A stretch of 64,000 nt of DNA, from the NCBI RefSeq assembly GCF_900130125.1, contig NZ_FQXY01000008.1, positions 388,301 through 452,300 on the forward strand, written 5' to 3'. Within the stretch, counting starts at the first letter, position 1, and every line of letters starts with the position of its first letter. Under the pieces are notes generated by a model that did no database searches, had not been told where the DNA came from, and saw only the letters and a list, made by a program, of their open reading frames with translations. The translations under genes were made by a program, and so were the position numbers. The DNA is from Bacteroides congonensis. GTDB taxonomy: Bacteria > Bacteroidota > Bacteroidia > Bacteroidales > Bacteroidaceae. This document shows, piece by piece, positions 35,187 to 46,500 of this stretch.

Positions 35187-37142
35187 TTATTTTTCTGTGA
35201 TACCTTTCCAATTATCCGTACGGAATGGAACTGCTGGAAGACCATGGGTATTAAATAGATTGGCAGCGGGATTGTTACTCCACGCATAACGGACAGCGAC
35301 GGGCTCTGCTATATTATCATTGTATATAATGATTTTTCCATCTGCATCAATAAATGCTTTTGCCCATGCAAATTTTCGGTCTTTTCCGGCAATGCTGAAT
35401 CCTTCCAGATAGCCATACTTATTGTGGACAGTTAGTGGAGAATCATATGTATTCATCTCAATGACAGCCTTATTCCCTTTAAAACTAACATTTTGGAAAG
35501 TAGGACCACTATAAACAAGTGAGTCCTTGCCATAATCTTTGTGTAGGGCAATTAAAGATAACCGTCTGCCTACTTCCTGTTTGTTGGTAGGGTGTATATT
35601 ATGGGCGTCCCCGATGTCGTATATAGTGGCTTGCCCTGTATGTGGCAGTTCCAGTGCCATAGTTTGAGATTCCCGAAGTTCTGCCCATGAACTCTCGACA
35701 GGGTTTGTATCTTCCGGATACAGATTGGCCAATTGTACCCAATAGAAGGGTAGCTCATATCCCCATCGGGTTCGCCAATCTTTTATCTGTGTTTGAAATA
35801 GTGTCCGGTAATTGTATCCAGCTCCTACATTATTCTCTCCCTGGTACCAGATGACTCCTTTTATTCGGAAAGGAGTGAGCGGATGAATCATAGTGTTATA
35901 TAGTGAAGAATGTACCATATTGGGTGTTATATCCAATACATGGTAATCCGCATTGGCAACTGACGTTTGATATTTCCAGTTGCCTGCCAAAGAGTGACGG
36001 GTCTTGTCAATTTCCAGATAGATGTCCGCTTCTTGTCCCCACATGCCACCGCTTCCGCCATTGTCAGTTACTCTTACTGTGATATTGTTATTACCTTCTT
36101 TTAATATACCGGGAGGTATGGAATAGATTCGTGGAGTATCCCATCCATTGGCATTGCCAACTTTTGTTCCATTCACCCATGTAATATCTGCGTCGTCAAT
36201 CGTTCCAAGAGAAAGAGTGGCGGGTCTGCCTGCTTCTGCGGCAGTTAAATTCAGATTATATTTGAACCATACATGTCCGTCTATTAATGATAAAGGAGTT
36301 GTTCCCCATTCACCGGGCACTCTCATTTCTTTCCATGTCACAGTTTTGAATTCGGGAATAAACCATTGTTTGTTGATTCCCGGATCGTTTTCCATGGCAT
36401 CCAGAAAAGTCTGTTTCTGTCCCTTGTTCTGGCGAATATATTCTTCCAGATTATTGGCGACTTCCATGTTATATTGCTTTTGGACATCGGCGGGAAGCGT
36501 CCTGAAAGCTTCGTTGCTGATCCAAGTCTCAATATCTGTTCCTCCCCAGGAAGCGTTGATAATTCCAATAGGAATTTGCATTTCTTTATACAGAGCTCTG
36601 GCATAATAATAGGCTACTCCCGAAAAAGTTCCGACAGTGGTAGGAAGACATATCTCCCATTTGGCACTAAAATTGTCCTGTGGGTTGTTTTTGATGTCTT
36701 TAGGAACTCTTAATGACCTGATTTCCGGATAATTGGCATTCTGAATCTCTTGCTTTGAATTGGCTGATTGTTCAACAGTCCATTCCATATTAGACTGTCC
36801 GCTACATAGCCAGATGTCTCCACTTAATATATTTTCTATTTTGATACAGTTTTCTTTTCCTTGAACCGTTAGAGAGTAAGGACCACCATGGGGTAAGGAA
36901 GATAAAATTATTTCCCAAGTGCCGTCTTTTTTACATTTTGTTTTCACTTTCTGATTATGAATACTGACTGTCACAGTTTCATTTTTGCTCCCCCATCCCC
37001 AAATCTTTACGGGGGCGTCACGTTGCAACATCATGTTGTCGGTGAAGTATCCGGGCAACTTGATTTCTGCCCGGACGCTTTGAGAGATGAGTAAACAAAA
37101 TGTGATTAAAAAGAAAGTATAATATCTTTTAAATCTATCCAT
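35187..37142 (-). CDS. Sialate O-acetylesterase-like SGNH hydrolase
   Basis: A 651-residue secreted esterase from the ATG at 37142 (the longer frame starts with TTG). Signal peptide ends near SVRAEIK. The SGNH nucleophile motif is GQSNMEW (Ser117); the catalytic Asp/His pair is in DAHNIHPTNKQEVG. A galactose-binding-like jelly roll is inserted in the middle (LSLGTIDDADITWVNGTKVG), as in SASA-family proteins. The family removes O-acetyl groups from sialic acids or plant glycans; here acetyl removal from the PUL substrate is likely, with the exact ester unknown. Confidence 0.9.
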   Translation of the reverse strand: MDRFKRYYTFFLITFCLLISQSVRAEIKLPGYFTDNMMLQRDAPVKIWGWGSKNETVTVSIHNQKVKTKCKKDGTWEIILSSLPHGGPYSLTVQGKENCIKIENILSGDIWLCSGQSNMEWTVEQSANSKQEIQNANYPEIRSLRVPKDIKNNPQDNFSAKWEICLPTTVGTFSGVAYYYARALYKEMQIPIGIINASWGGTDIETWISNEAFRTLPADVQKQYNMEVANNLEEYIRQNKGQKQTFLDAMENDPGINKQWFIPEFKTVTWKEMRVPGEWGTTPLSLIDGHVWFKYNLNLTAAEAGRPATLSLGTIDDADITWVNGTKVGNANGWDTPRIYSIPPGILKEGNNNITVRVTDNGGSGGMWGQEADIYLEIDKTRHSLAGNWKYQTSVANADYHVLDITPNMVHSSLYNTMIHPLTPFRIKGVIWYQGENNVGAGYNYRTLFQTQIKDWRTRWGYELPFYWVQLANLYPEDTNPVESSWAELRESQTMALELPHTGQATIYDIGDAHNIHPTNKQEVGRRLSLIALHKDYGKDSLVYSGPTFQNVSFKGNKAVIEMNTYDSPLTVHNKYGYLEGFSIAGKDRKFAWAKAFIDADGKIIIYNDNIAEPVAVRYAWSNNPAANLFNTHGLPAVPFRTDNWKGITEK

Positions 37143-37160
37143 TTTTATACGTTTTATCAA

Positions 37161-39164
37161 TTAATTGTCTGTTGCAGGGATAAAGAGTACTGCATCTGCT
37201 ACAACTACTCCGTCTGCTTCTTCATTCGAAATTCTCACATAGTTATCCATTCCCTTTGAGAGTTTGTATTGTCCGACAGAAATCCATTCACCGGAAGTCT
37301 GTCCTTCTACAATAATATCCGAAGATTGGATGATTTTCTTATGTAACTCATTTCCATCATAAATGTCTATGTGCGTTTGTGTTGTGGCATTTTGCACTTT
37401 GGGGAAATAAGCATATATTTCATACATGTTGTCTACTGGTATGGTCGGAGTATATCGTATGTCTTTAGGGCTTGTTCCTTTGGAATCGTCAGAAAAGAAA
37501 TCGGGGCCATAAGCTTTCCATATTTCAGTTTTCCATTCTCCGGTACGTTGAACATGGAGAGTGTCATGGTTGTCTATTAGAATTTCCGGTTGGCTTTTGT
37601 CCGCCAACGGGTTGTCCCTGAATTCTTTCAGGACAGCTTGGGCATCTACTTTTTGTACGCAGTTATTATGTCTGTCAATGGCTTGACCGGCGGCAATAGC
37701 TGCTGATTGTGCCAATACCATGAATACCGGTTCCATGCGGATTGAGCCGTATGCGATGTGTGACGTTGACAAGCAAACAGGAACCAGCAGATTTTGCACC
37801 TCATTTTGTTTGGGAGTGATGGCTCGATATGAAATAGGATAGGGACCGAAGCCGCCGATTTCTACATTTCCTTCATTCTTCACCATCCCATTAACAACAT
37901 GGCGGTCACAGTTATGTGAATCCATGGTATAAGCTGCCCAGCCTATACCATCGGTTACAGTTTCCCTACCTTGGCAGTGATGTTGTGTCATGACTAGTTC
38001 TCCAATCATTCGGCGAGCTTCACGCACATATAGTTGATGTGTCCAGTGTCCGTTGTCTACATATTCATCTTTTGGATAACCCCACTCCAACATTTGATTG
38101 CGGATTGATTCGGGAATCCGTTCGTCATGTCCCACGAAATATAGCAGTCCTTTGGTGTAATCTTCATGAAATTTCCAAATTCGTGCCCGTTCTTCGTAGT
38201 CAGCATCCGGATAGTTCCAGTTCTCGCCTATTACATCTGTAGAAAAACCTCCGAAATTATTAATATCTGTCTTTCCGTTAGGCATATCACTCCAAATGAA
38301 AACATCTGTGTGCTTGTTCCATGGGCGTGACTCCTTGAGCCGTAGCAATAATTCATAGCGTGACGGATCGTAATTGTCCGGTTTGGTGATCGGAATCCGA
38401 TTTTCCGGGCGGTTTGTTAATGTTATCCTGAAATTGTATGCCTGTACTTTCTTGTCACCGGTTCCATTGGGATTGACCGGAGCGGAATTGATGCCATAAA
38501 TCAATCCACTGGTTGAATCACCTTTTATCCTATAGGGATCTATGCCATCTGGGAATTGATGACGATCCATTAGCTCCACTCCGTTATATGTTTCTCCATA
38601 TTGCTTATTCGCTTCCCGTCCCACTATATAAGAAACGCCACTTCTTGCCATCAAGTCTCCTTCGTAAGAACAGTCAATAAATATCTTTGCCCGCACTTTC
38701 CGATTGGTGGCATTGTCCGGATGTTTACTATTCTCCAAGGTAATGGAGGTGATAGCGTTATCTTGCTTTTCTACACCGGCCAATCGGTTTTCATACCAGA
38801 CCTCAACACCTGCGCGGTTTATGTAGTCATTGAAAATGGTTTCGGCCACACTCGGCTCAAATATCCATTGTTCCAATTTGCCATAGTGTGTGCCCAACCG
38901 GCGATAGAAATCCAGTGCTAGTCCTTGTACCACATACTTGTTTCCAATGTCAGTAAAACCTAATCCTCCCGAACTCATGCCGCCCAAATGGCGGCCCGGT
39001 TCGATGAGTAAGACGCTTTTTCCAGATTGTTGCGCTGTATAGGCTGCGATTACACCTGCCGATGTGCCGCCGTAAATACAAATATCTACTTCTTTGGCCG
39101 ATTGTGGACGGCAGGCGACTAAGGTTATCAATATAATTGATAGTAATATTATTTTATTCTTCAT
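37161..39164 (-). CDS. Exported FAD-dependent oxidoreductase with golvesin-like C-terminal domain
   Basis: A 667-residue protein. Residues 1 to 18 form a lipoprotein signal with lipobox LVAC (Cys18). The dinucleotide-binding fold follows at once: DICIYGGTSAGVIAAY (residues 27 to 42) and LLIEPGRHLGGMSSGGLGFTDIG, typical of the FAD_oxidored family. The last about 130 residues resemble a golvesin/xanthan-lyase C-terminal carbohydrate-associated domain (TVPVDNMYEIYAYFP-like; EADGVVVADAVLF). An exported flavoprotein in a PUL implies oxidation of sugars outside the cytoplasm, but its substrate is unknown. It lies between the BACON lipoprotein and the acetylesterase. Confidence 0.85.
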   Translation of the reverse strand: MKNKIILLSIILITLVACRPQSAKEVDICIYGGTSAGVIAAYTAQQSGKSVLLIEPGRHLGGMSSGGLGFTDIGNKYVVQGLALDFYRRLGTHYGKLEQWIFEPSVAETIFNDYINRAGVEVWYENRLAGVEKQDNAITSITLENSKHPDNATNRKVRAKIFIDCSYEGDLMARSGVSYIVGREANKQYGETYNGVELMDRHQFPDGIDPYRIKGDSTSGLIYGINSAPVNPNGTGDKKVQAYNFRITLTNRPENRIPITKPDNYDPSRYELLLRLKESRPWNKHTDVFIWSDMPNGKTDINNFGGFSTDVIGENWNYPDADYEERARIWKFHEDYTKGLLYFVGHDERIPESIRNQMLEWGYPKDEYVDNGHWTHQLYVREARRMIGELVMTQHHCQGRETVTDGIGWAAYTMDSHNCDRHVVNGMVKNEGNVEIGGFGPYPISYRAITPKQNEVQNLLVPVCLSTSHIAYGSIRMEPVFMVLAQSAAIAAGQAIDRHNNCVQKVDAQAVLKEFRDNPLADKSQPEILIDNHDTLHVQRTGEWKTEIWKAYGPDFFSDDSKGTSPKDIRYTPTIPVDNMYEIYAYFPKVQNATTQTHIDIYDGNELHKKIIQSSDIIVEGQTSGEWISVGQYKLSKGMDNYVRISNEEADGVVVADAVLFIPATDN

Positions 39165-39192
39165 ATTTCACATTTAGTTTTTTACTGGTTGT

Positions 39193-40254
39193 TTATTTGA
39201 AATCAAAGTTCATTACTTTGAAAGACATGGTAGATGAGCTACCGCCGGCAGCTTTAGCATAGATTCCAACTGTACATTCTCCTCCTGTTACGTTGACTTG
39301 CATGGAATTCTCTTTCCAGCCACCGCCAGGTAATGTCATTTTTTGTTGTGTTTCGTTTCCATTCTTATCAATCGCAATGAAATAAACTCCGTCAGTGGCT
39401 GCTGAATTTCCCGGATAACCGGCTGCCTGACAAGATAATATGTATACTCCATCGGACAGATTTGTAAGTTTTTGGGTAACCCTGCCTTCAAATCCGCTTG
39501 TTGCGGAGAGGTTGTTTTTAAGATAATAAGCTCCTACGGGTGATCCTGCTGCAATGTATGTGTCAGTAGCCAGTCCAAATAGGCCGGTTGTACCGCTTGT
39601 TGTCCAATGTTCCATGCTGTTATTGAGGAAAGAACCGTTTTGTAATATTGCATCACCACTTTGTTTCACGATGATTGTTACGCTGGGAAAATCTCCACTG
39701 GGATGTATCGTTATTGAAGTTCTTCGTTGGGTGACATCATTAGGAGAAGCTGTCAGTTTGAAGCCGTTGGGGGTAATATCACTTATACTACACCAAGTGT
39801 CAATTGGCGGATCTACTGTATAATCTATATTTGTGGTAAGAGTCACATATAGTTCGCCGCCGGCTTGTGCAAATGTTTTATTCAGCTCCTCATCCGCTAT
39901 TGAAAAGTTAGGCTCGCCTTGTTCTTGCGTGACTTTGATAATGTAGAAAGGATACCCTACGGCAGCCACAACAATGTCGGCATTTCTTGTTGTTGCCAAT
40001 GTATTTGTATGGACTGAAAAGAAGAAACCATCTTCTGCCTTTTCTCCGATGGTACACCATGACTCGGAAGACATAGGTACATAATTGTCAGTGGAAATTA
40101 CGGGTATGAATATTTCGTCACCACTTTTTTTTACAGTCAGGTTTTGTGCACTATCCACTTGGAATATTTTTCCGGATAGTTCATTGTCTTCATCGCAACT
40201 AAATATGATTAGTGCGAATGTGACTATCATTGATATTTTCAAAAACTGTTTCAT
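39193..40254 (-). CDS. BACON-domain surface lipoprotein
   Basis: A 353-residue lipoprotein from the ATG at 40254; the longer frame to 40371 adds non-signal sequence. Lipobox IFSC is followed by acidic DEDNE, a surface-export-like signal. Two BACON-type beta domains are visible: the first ends YIIKVTQEQGEP, the second ends VTIIVKQSGDA. The C-terminal about 150 residues look like a carbohydrate-binding or jelly-roll module (NGSFLNNSMEHWTTSG to MSFKVMNFDFK). It probably binds the PUL substrate on the cell surface. Confidence 0.83.
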   Translation of the reverse strand: MKQFLKISMIVTFALIIFSCDEDNELSGKIFQVDSAQNLTVKKSGDEIFIPVISTDNYVPMSSESWCTIGEKAEDGFFFSVHTNTLATTRNADIVVAAVGYPFYIIKVTQEQGEPNFSIADEELNKTFAQAGGELYVTLTTNIDYTVDPPIDTWCSISDITPNGFKLTASPNDVTQRRTSITIHPSGDFPSVTIIVKQSGDAILQNGSFLNNSMEHWTTSGTTGLFGLATDTYIAAGSPVGAYYLKNNLSATSGFEGRVTQKLTNLSDGVYILSCQAAGYPGNSAATDGVYFIAIDKNGNETQQKMTLPGGGWKENSMQVNVTGGECTVGIYAKAAGGSSSTMSFKVMNFDFK

Positions 40255-40282
40255 GATGCAGATATAAATAAGGTTATATATT

Positions 40283-41983
40283 TTATTTTGCAAATGCTCC
40301 CAAATAGCCGATTCCTTGAACCGGATTTCCTTCAAAATCGGTATCGGCCATTCCGTCAAACAATACTCCATCCGTGAATGCTTTGGGCTCGGTTGCCCGG
40401 AATTTCAGGGCTTGGTTGAAACCATTGGCTGAAACAGGTGCATTAATTTTCGGATCATAACGGAGTGGGGATGAATCTACCATAAAGGAACTGCCCACAT
40501 GGAAAAACAGATTGTTTTCGAATGAATACTTCTCCATGTTGTGCAGGTCTATTTTTCCTGTACAGGGAGTCATTGACACAAATATATTATTTCGATATGA
40601 AATGTCATGAGACTTTCCACCATTGGCCCAGTCGTCGGTAAAAATGATTACTGGAGTGGTTCCATTATCTAATACGATTGTATTATTATAAATGTCTGTC
40701 ATTCCCACGTTACTCGAAACTGTCATCAGACTGCCGCGGTAGCTTCCGTCATTTTTGTAGAAAACGTTATTGCGGATAACCGTTCCGCTATGGTCTCCTT
40801 CCTTTATATTACACAGAAGAATACCGCCTCCTTTATTATGATGGACGTAATTGTATTGTACTAATGTGTTTTTACAGGCAATATCCACATCAAGTCCTTG
40901 ACCGTCGGCACTGCCATGGGCCAGCCAAGTATAAGCTGCTTCATTATATTGCATGACGATATTGGTGCAGCTATAAGGCCAGAGTCCGGCACTTGCCTGT
41001 CCGTTCCGTCCAAGAAAGTTGGCATGGAAACAACGGTTATGATCAATATAGGACTCGGTTGACCCCATCAGAATCAGACCATCACCGCCACAGTAACTGA
41101 AATCATTACCTTGTATTACCACATTTTTTGATGGATACCAGTTTTGTTCGTCACTTATGTATTCATTGTTACCATTACCCGGTTTGTCACGTTGTCCCCA
41201 TTTTCCTTGAATCAGGATCCCTGTACGGCATACTTGGCGAATTACGTTGTTGGTGATAAAGAGGTTCTCGTACCAGCTGGCACCCTGTTCTTTGGTTGTG
41301 GCGTTTTCGATGATGATACCACCGAACTCTTTATTGGAAAAACGGTTGCCTGGTGCTATTTTTTCTACGTCGATCGTTTCCGGATCTACATTTTCAAAGG
41401 GGGTGTCCCCAGCCCAGTTCACTTCTTCGATGAGGCAGCCTGTTATTTCTATGTTGAGGAAAGCGCCGGCACCTTTGAATTGGGTTTGTATACGGATACC
41501 ACGTGTTCCGGTCTTATTTGTTACACGAATATTGCGAAAACGCATATTGTCATCTTGAATTAATACGGCTTGATCTCCAGTTCCGCTGATGGTAGGACGT
41601 TCTGTGCCTCCATAAATGTCCATAATAAACGGCTTGTCAGCGCTACCATTCAGATTTTTCAGAACCAGATTCTCTGCAAAAACAGAACCGCTTTTCAGTA
41701 AGACTTTCATTTTGGGAGTCTTGGTCATGTATGTAACCTTAGATAATGTTCTGAAAGGAGTTTCTTCACTCATTCCGTTATTTGTATCATTACCTGTATT
41801 GGCATCTACATAGTAAATGGTGTAATCGCTTTCGTCAATAGTGGAAATTGAGGGCGGAGTAATTATCTTGTCATAAGTCACCTCTATTGATTGATTGGGT
41901 TTGTTATCAATCGGATCATTGTTCCCTTCACAACTGTAGCAAGAACAGATGAACGCATATAGCCATATATATCTTTTCTTCAT
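40283..41983 (-). CDS. Right-handed parallel beta-helix lipoprotein (pectate-lyase-like fold)
   Basis: A 566-residue lipoprotein from the ATG at 41983; the frame to 42010 would overlap the susD stop. Lipobox CYSC. A DUF1565-like start (YYVDANTGNDTNNGMS) leads into beta-helix repeats with many N-x-V/I turns (NNVIRQVCRTGILIQG; YVHHNKGGGILLCNI; RNNVFYKNDG). The fold is shared by polysaccharide lyases and glycosidases, and also by binding proteins; I cannot identify catalytic residues. It is the only candidate in this PUL for a depolymerising endo-enzyme. Confidence 0.83.
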   Translation of the reverse strand: MKKRYIWLYAFICSCYSCEGNNDPIDNKPNQSIEVTYDKIITPPSISTIDESDYTIYYVDANTGNDTNNGMSEETPFRTLSKVTYMTKTPKMKVLLKSGSVFAENLVLKNLNGSADKPFIMDIYGGTERPTISGTGDQAVLIQDDNMRFRNIRVTNKTGTRGIRIQTQFKGAGAFLNIEITGCLIEEVNWAGDTPFENVDPETIDVEKIAPGNRFSNKEFGGIIIENATTKEQGASWYENLFITNNVIRQVCRTGILIQGKWGQRDKPGNGNNEYISDEQNWYPSKNVVIQGNDFSYCGGDGLILMGSTESYIDHNRCFHANFLGRNGQASAGLWPYSCTNIVMQYNEAAYTWLAHGSADGQGLDVDIACKNTLVQYNYVHHNKGGGILLCNIKEGDHSGTVIRNNVFYKNDGSYRGSLMTVSSNVGMTDIYNNTIVLDNGTTPVIIFTDDWANGGKSHDISYRNNIFVSMTPCTGKIDLHNMEKYSFENNLFFHVGSSFMVDSSPLRYDPKINAPVSANGFNQALKFRATEPKAFTDGVLFDGMADTDFEGNPVQGIGYLGAFAK

Positions 41984-42009
41984 ATTATTAACTTGATTAT
42001 GGTAAAACA

Positions 42010-43509
42010 TTAATTTGTATATCCCGGATTTTGCTTGACCACCCCTTCTGATTCGAGAATGTATTTGGAAGGTATGGCAAAACGTACTTTATGATTTGCC
42101 GACTGGCTATTGGGGAACATGGCCTTGGAATCGGAAACAAATACTCCATGGCGTATTTTATCTTGACGAGACAGACCTTCTGCCATGAATTCGTGTAACC
42201 GTTCGTAAAGGATGGCTTTATTGAAAGCTTCCTTGTCCGATGTTTGTGTATCAGTCAGTTTGGGCAGGTTTACACGATTGCGAATCTCATCGACGAGGTC
42301 GACAGCTTCCTGTGTCGGACCATTGTTGTTCATATTGATACATTCTGCTAACGACAGCATGACGTCGGCAAAGCGGTAAACAATCAAATCGACTGACGCA
42401 AATTCACCTCCGGTATAGGTGTGGTCATCCACTTTAATGATACCTGCAGCGTTGGCAAGGAATCCGTGCGTACGGTCGTTTGCCTCATTTGTGATGCTGG
42501 TGTAGGCAGTAACAATGGAGTTCAAACGGTCATCACCACTTTCAAAAGTATCGTAGAAATCCCAGTTCATACCAAAGGTAAACCAGCACTGTCTGTCCTC
42601 GCGATAGCGTACCGGCCAAAATTGAATGATACTTCGGTTTTGCATTCCATCCGCAAGTCCGCATGGAATGGCATGTATGATCTCTTTGTTTTTGACATTG
42701 TATTTGTTGAAGATGTCTCTGTATTTGCCTTTTTCCATCAAATCATACGTGGTTCCGCGATAGCTGTACAGTTCTCTTGCTATTTTTTCGGCTTCTGTAT
42801 AATTTTTGTCTATCATGTGGAATTTAAGTTTTAGCATCAATGCCAGTCCCTTGGATACCCGCCCCCAATCGTTGTCTTGTCTGATGGGGAGTTCAGTGAT
42901 GGCATCATCCAAATATCTGTGCATAATAGCCGTGTATTCAGCATCACTCAAACGGGGAATAAGTATTTTTTCATTCGGATTAGCTAATGCTTCTTCTGTA
43001 ACCAATGGCACAGGACCGAATAGGTCATAAAGAATGAAGCCAATCCATGCGTAAATACATTTTGCTTCAGCGACGGCTTTCGTTTTAAGCTTGTCGGTGA
43101 TAGGAGCGTTTTCTATGCGTTTGATAGTCTCCAATACAGAAGTAAGTTTGTTATATTGTGAGTACATCCGTTCGGCGAAATCCTTGGCATATCCTGCGGG
43201 TGCATTCTCTTCCCAGCGATGTTCTTGATATTGTGGATAGCCTGTAGCGGTAGTCCAGCGGCTGGCTAATGTACCTGAAGTGAAGTCCGATGCTACTTGA
43301 TAACTGTATTGGTCGACTCCGTAGAAACTGCCGTATCCCATCCGGAATGGTCCGTAGTACAATCCTGCAAGCGCTTTATTCACATCGTCTTCGTTGCGGA
43401 AAAAGTTCTCAGGATAGATTTCATTGTATGATTCCCTTTCGAGCGTACATGCTTCCATTGAAAGGATTATCGAAGCAATTGCTATTATGAATTGTATTTT
43501 TGTTTTCAT
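42010..43509 (-). CDS. SusD-like outer-membrane nutrient-binding lipoprotein
   Basis: A 499-residue SusD-family lipoprotein. Lipobox with Cys21 is followed by TLERESYNEIYPENFFRNEDD, the family start. TPR and C-terminal features: AEAKCIYAWIGFILYDLFGPVPLV, RFADVMLSLAECINMN and YERLHEFMAEGLSRQDKIRHG. It begins 11 bases after the SusC stop. It binds the glycan recognised by this locus. Confidence 0.94.
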   Translation of the reverse strand: MKTKIQFIIAIASIILSMEACTLERESYNEIYPENFFRNEDDVNKALAGLYYGPFRMGYGSFYGVDQYSYQVASDFTSGTLASRWTTATGYPQYQEHRWEENAPAGYAKDFAERMYSQYNKLTSVLETIKRIENAPITDKLKTKAVAEAKCIYAWIGFILYDLFGPVPLVTEEALANPNEKILIPRLSDAEYTAIMHRYLDDAITELPIRQDNDWGRVSKGLALMLKLKFHMIDKNYTEAEKIARELYSYRGTTYDLMEKGKYRDIFNKYNVKNKEIIHAIPCGLADGMQNRSIIQFWPVRYREDRQCWFTFGMNWDFYDTFESGDDRLNSIVTAYTSITNEANDRTHGFLANAAGIIKVDDHTYTGGEFASVDLIVYRFADVMLSLAECINMNNNGPTQEAVDLVDEIRNRVNLPKLTDTQTSDKEAFNKAILYERLHEFMAEGLSRQDKIRHGVFVSDSKAMFPNSQSANHKVRFAIPSKYILESEGVVKQNPGYTN

Positions 43510-43520
43510 GATGATAAGGA

Positions 43521-46500
43521 TTAAAATTTAATATCCACACCGACAGTGAAGGAACTGGTACTCGGATACGTGTACGCATCGTATTCAGGATCGTAACCTT
43601 TGTAAGGGGTTAATGTCAGAATGTTTTTCATAGATGCGTAGAAACGTACAGACTGCAAGACTTTTTTTGTGATACTTTTAGGAAGCGTGTAGCCTAACGT
43701 AATATTGTCCAACCGGATAAACCATGCCTTTTCCATAAAGTAGTCGGCATACCCTAAACTCGATGACGTGTTTTGGGTGAAAGCCGGAATGGCAGATGTG
43801 GTATTGTTAAAAGTGAATCGATCGTTGAAATAAGGTGATGTATTGGTGCCTTCATAAGGACCATAAGCGATGTTCACCAGATAGTCAGTGTTTTTATAAT
43901 GATTGAACTTACCATACATATGAATGCTCAAGTCGAAATTCTTGTATGAGAACGTGTTCGTCCAACTGACTGGTATCGGTGTCTTGTTGTGAATAACGAC
44001 GAGGTCGGCATTGTCGATTTTTCCGTCCGGTTCACCCAAATACATCGGACGACCGTCGGCATCTCTCATTATGCTGCCGTCTGCATCGTATAAATAGCCG
44101 TTAATATCTTTGATCTTAATGGCACCGGGAAGGGCGCCAGGCATATGAGGAACAGTTTCACCTGGCATGATTAACCCGTCTGAAAGATAACTCCAGACAT
44201 CGTTCCAATCAACATTACGGGCGGGAGTGTTAATGTCGAGCACTTCAGAAGGATCCCGTTTTGAGGTAAAGTCGCGATAATAAGTCAGTGTAAACTGACT
44301 GCGCCAGTTGAATCCGGATTTGGTGGCTACGGTTCCATAAAGTGAAAGGTCAACTCCTCGTGTGTTGTCTATTCGTTGGGTGTTATAATTTAATGTATTG
44401 ATTTCATGATATGACATCAGGCTTTTTGTACCGATGCGATCCCTGATTTTCCGCTCATAGATGTCAATAGTACCACCGAACTTATTATTGAAGAATCCGA
44501 AATCCAAACCGATATTGATGTCTTGCTGTGATTCCCATGATAAATCAGGGTTTCCGAGTACAGAGAGTGCTACACCACTTGTCAATTTGTTATTGAAATA
44601 GTAATCTTTTCCCGGAGTATAATAAGTGCGGGTACCAGTCAGACTTCCGGCATATCCGGTGATACCTGCCCCCAATCGAAGTTTTAAATTTGATAGCCAT
44701 TCAATCGGTTTCATAAACGATTCTTCATTCATACGCCAGGCAACAGATACGCCACCAAAATTACCCCATTGTTTATTGGCGGCAAAATTGGACGAACCAT
44801 CCCTACGGAAATTGGCGGTCAGCAAGTAACGGTCTTTATATGTGTAATTCAGACGTGCGATGAAAGATGCGTTTTGGTCTGTGGTCTTTGAAGAGGATGC
44901 AATCGGTTTTTCGTATGTACCAAGATCGAGGTTATGCCATTTAACTCCATCATATGGAAATCCGCGGTTTTCACCACTCAGGCTTTCCGATACCACTTTC
45001 TGATACTCCCAACCTGCCATCAATGTCAAAGCATGGTCATTGGCAAATGTCTTGTTGTAAGTGGCGGTTGTATTGATGTAGTAGTTTGACAAATTGTTCT
45101 CATTGATTTTGGCGATTCCTCCATTGGCATTGATACCTTCTTGAGTAGTCATAGGAAAATATGCCCCGGTACTGGCAAATTTCCGGTCATAACCTACGGT
45201 TGTTTTCACTACCAAACCTTTAACTGGCATAATATCCAGAAAAGCGGAAGTCAGAAGATTATCTTTCTTGGTTAGCATGGTAGCATCCAGTATGGATGCG
45301 GGATTTTGAGCCAGGCCGTAGATTCTTCCGAGAGCATAATTCCCATTTTCGTCTCGTATCGGAATCGTGGGGTCATATTTGCGGGCTGCCATGAAAAGAG
45401 TTGTTGAACCTGACTTTCCCGATATGGGTACATCATTCGATTTTATATGTGAATAAGAGACCGTTATCCCTCCTTTGAAATATTTGCTGAATGTCTGGTC
45501 AAGGTTGATACGCCCTGATGTCCGGCTGTAATCGTTGTTCTTAACAATCCCGTCATTGCCCATATATCCTAATGAGATGAGGTAGTTGGATTTCTTGCCA
45601 CTGCCACTGACTGAAAGATTGTAATCCTGTATTTGCCCGTTTCTTGTCACAGCGTCATACCAATCGGTTCCTCCTGTGAAATTCTGAATCTCATCCCAGC
45701 TATAATTCCATGTTTTTCCGGCAGCCTCATATCGGCGGCGCATTTCGTTAATATCTTCTGAAGGCGGAAGATTTCCCCATGGGTAATATCCGTTGGATTG
45801 CATCCATCGTTCAAGTTGAGAGTCGTTGGAAGCGACCATATATTCCTTGGGATTCATAACTTCCGGTTTTTCCGCAATCCACTGGCCTGTATAGGACGCT
45901 TTGAAGGAAACATTCACTTTCTCGTCCGTCGACCCGCGTTTGGTGGTAATTAGAATGACGCCTCCGGCTGCACGGGAACCATAGATTGAAGTGGCACTGG
46001 CATCTTTCAAGACTTGGATATCCAAAATATCGTCAGGGTTAATATTATCGAGTACGCTTTCCTTGTCACCTTTCCCGAAGTTAAGTCCCGGATCAGGTTC
46101 CCACATGGTGCTGACTGGTACACCGTCCACAACAATCAACGGTGAAGCGCCGGCTGCTGCACCACGGATTTGCATCCAAACGGCGGCACCTGGCTGACTG
46201 CTGGTTTGTGTGAAAGACATACCTGCTACCTGTCCTTTTAGCGCCTGTCCTAAAGTGGTAGAACCGATTTGAGGCATTTCTTCTCCTTTGATGGAAGAGA
46301 TGGAACCTGTTAGATCTCTTTTTCTTTGAGCTCCGTATCCGATGACTACTACTTCATCGAGTGTTTGAGTATCAGGAACCATGTTGACTTTCAGATTTTG
46401 CTGGTCTTTTATTTTCTGTTCTTGAGTGAGATACCCAAGATATGAGAATACTAGTGCAGAACTAGGATTTACGTCGATGGTGAACTTACCGTCAATATCC

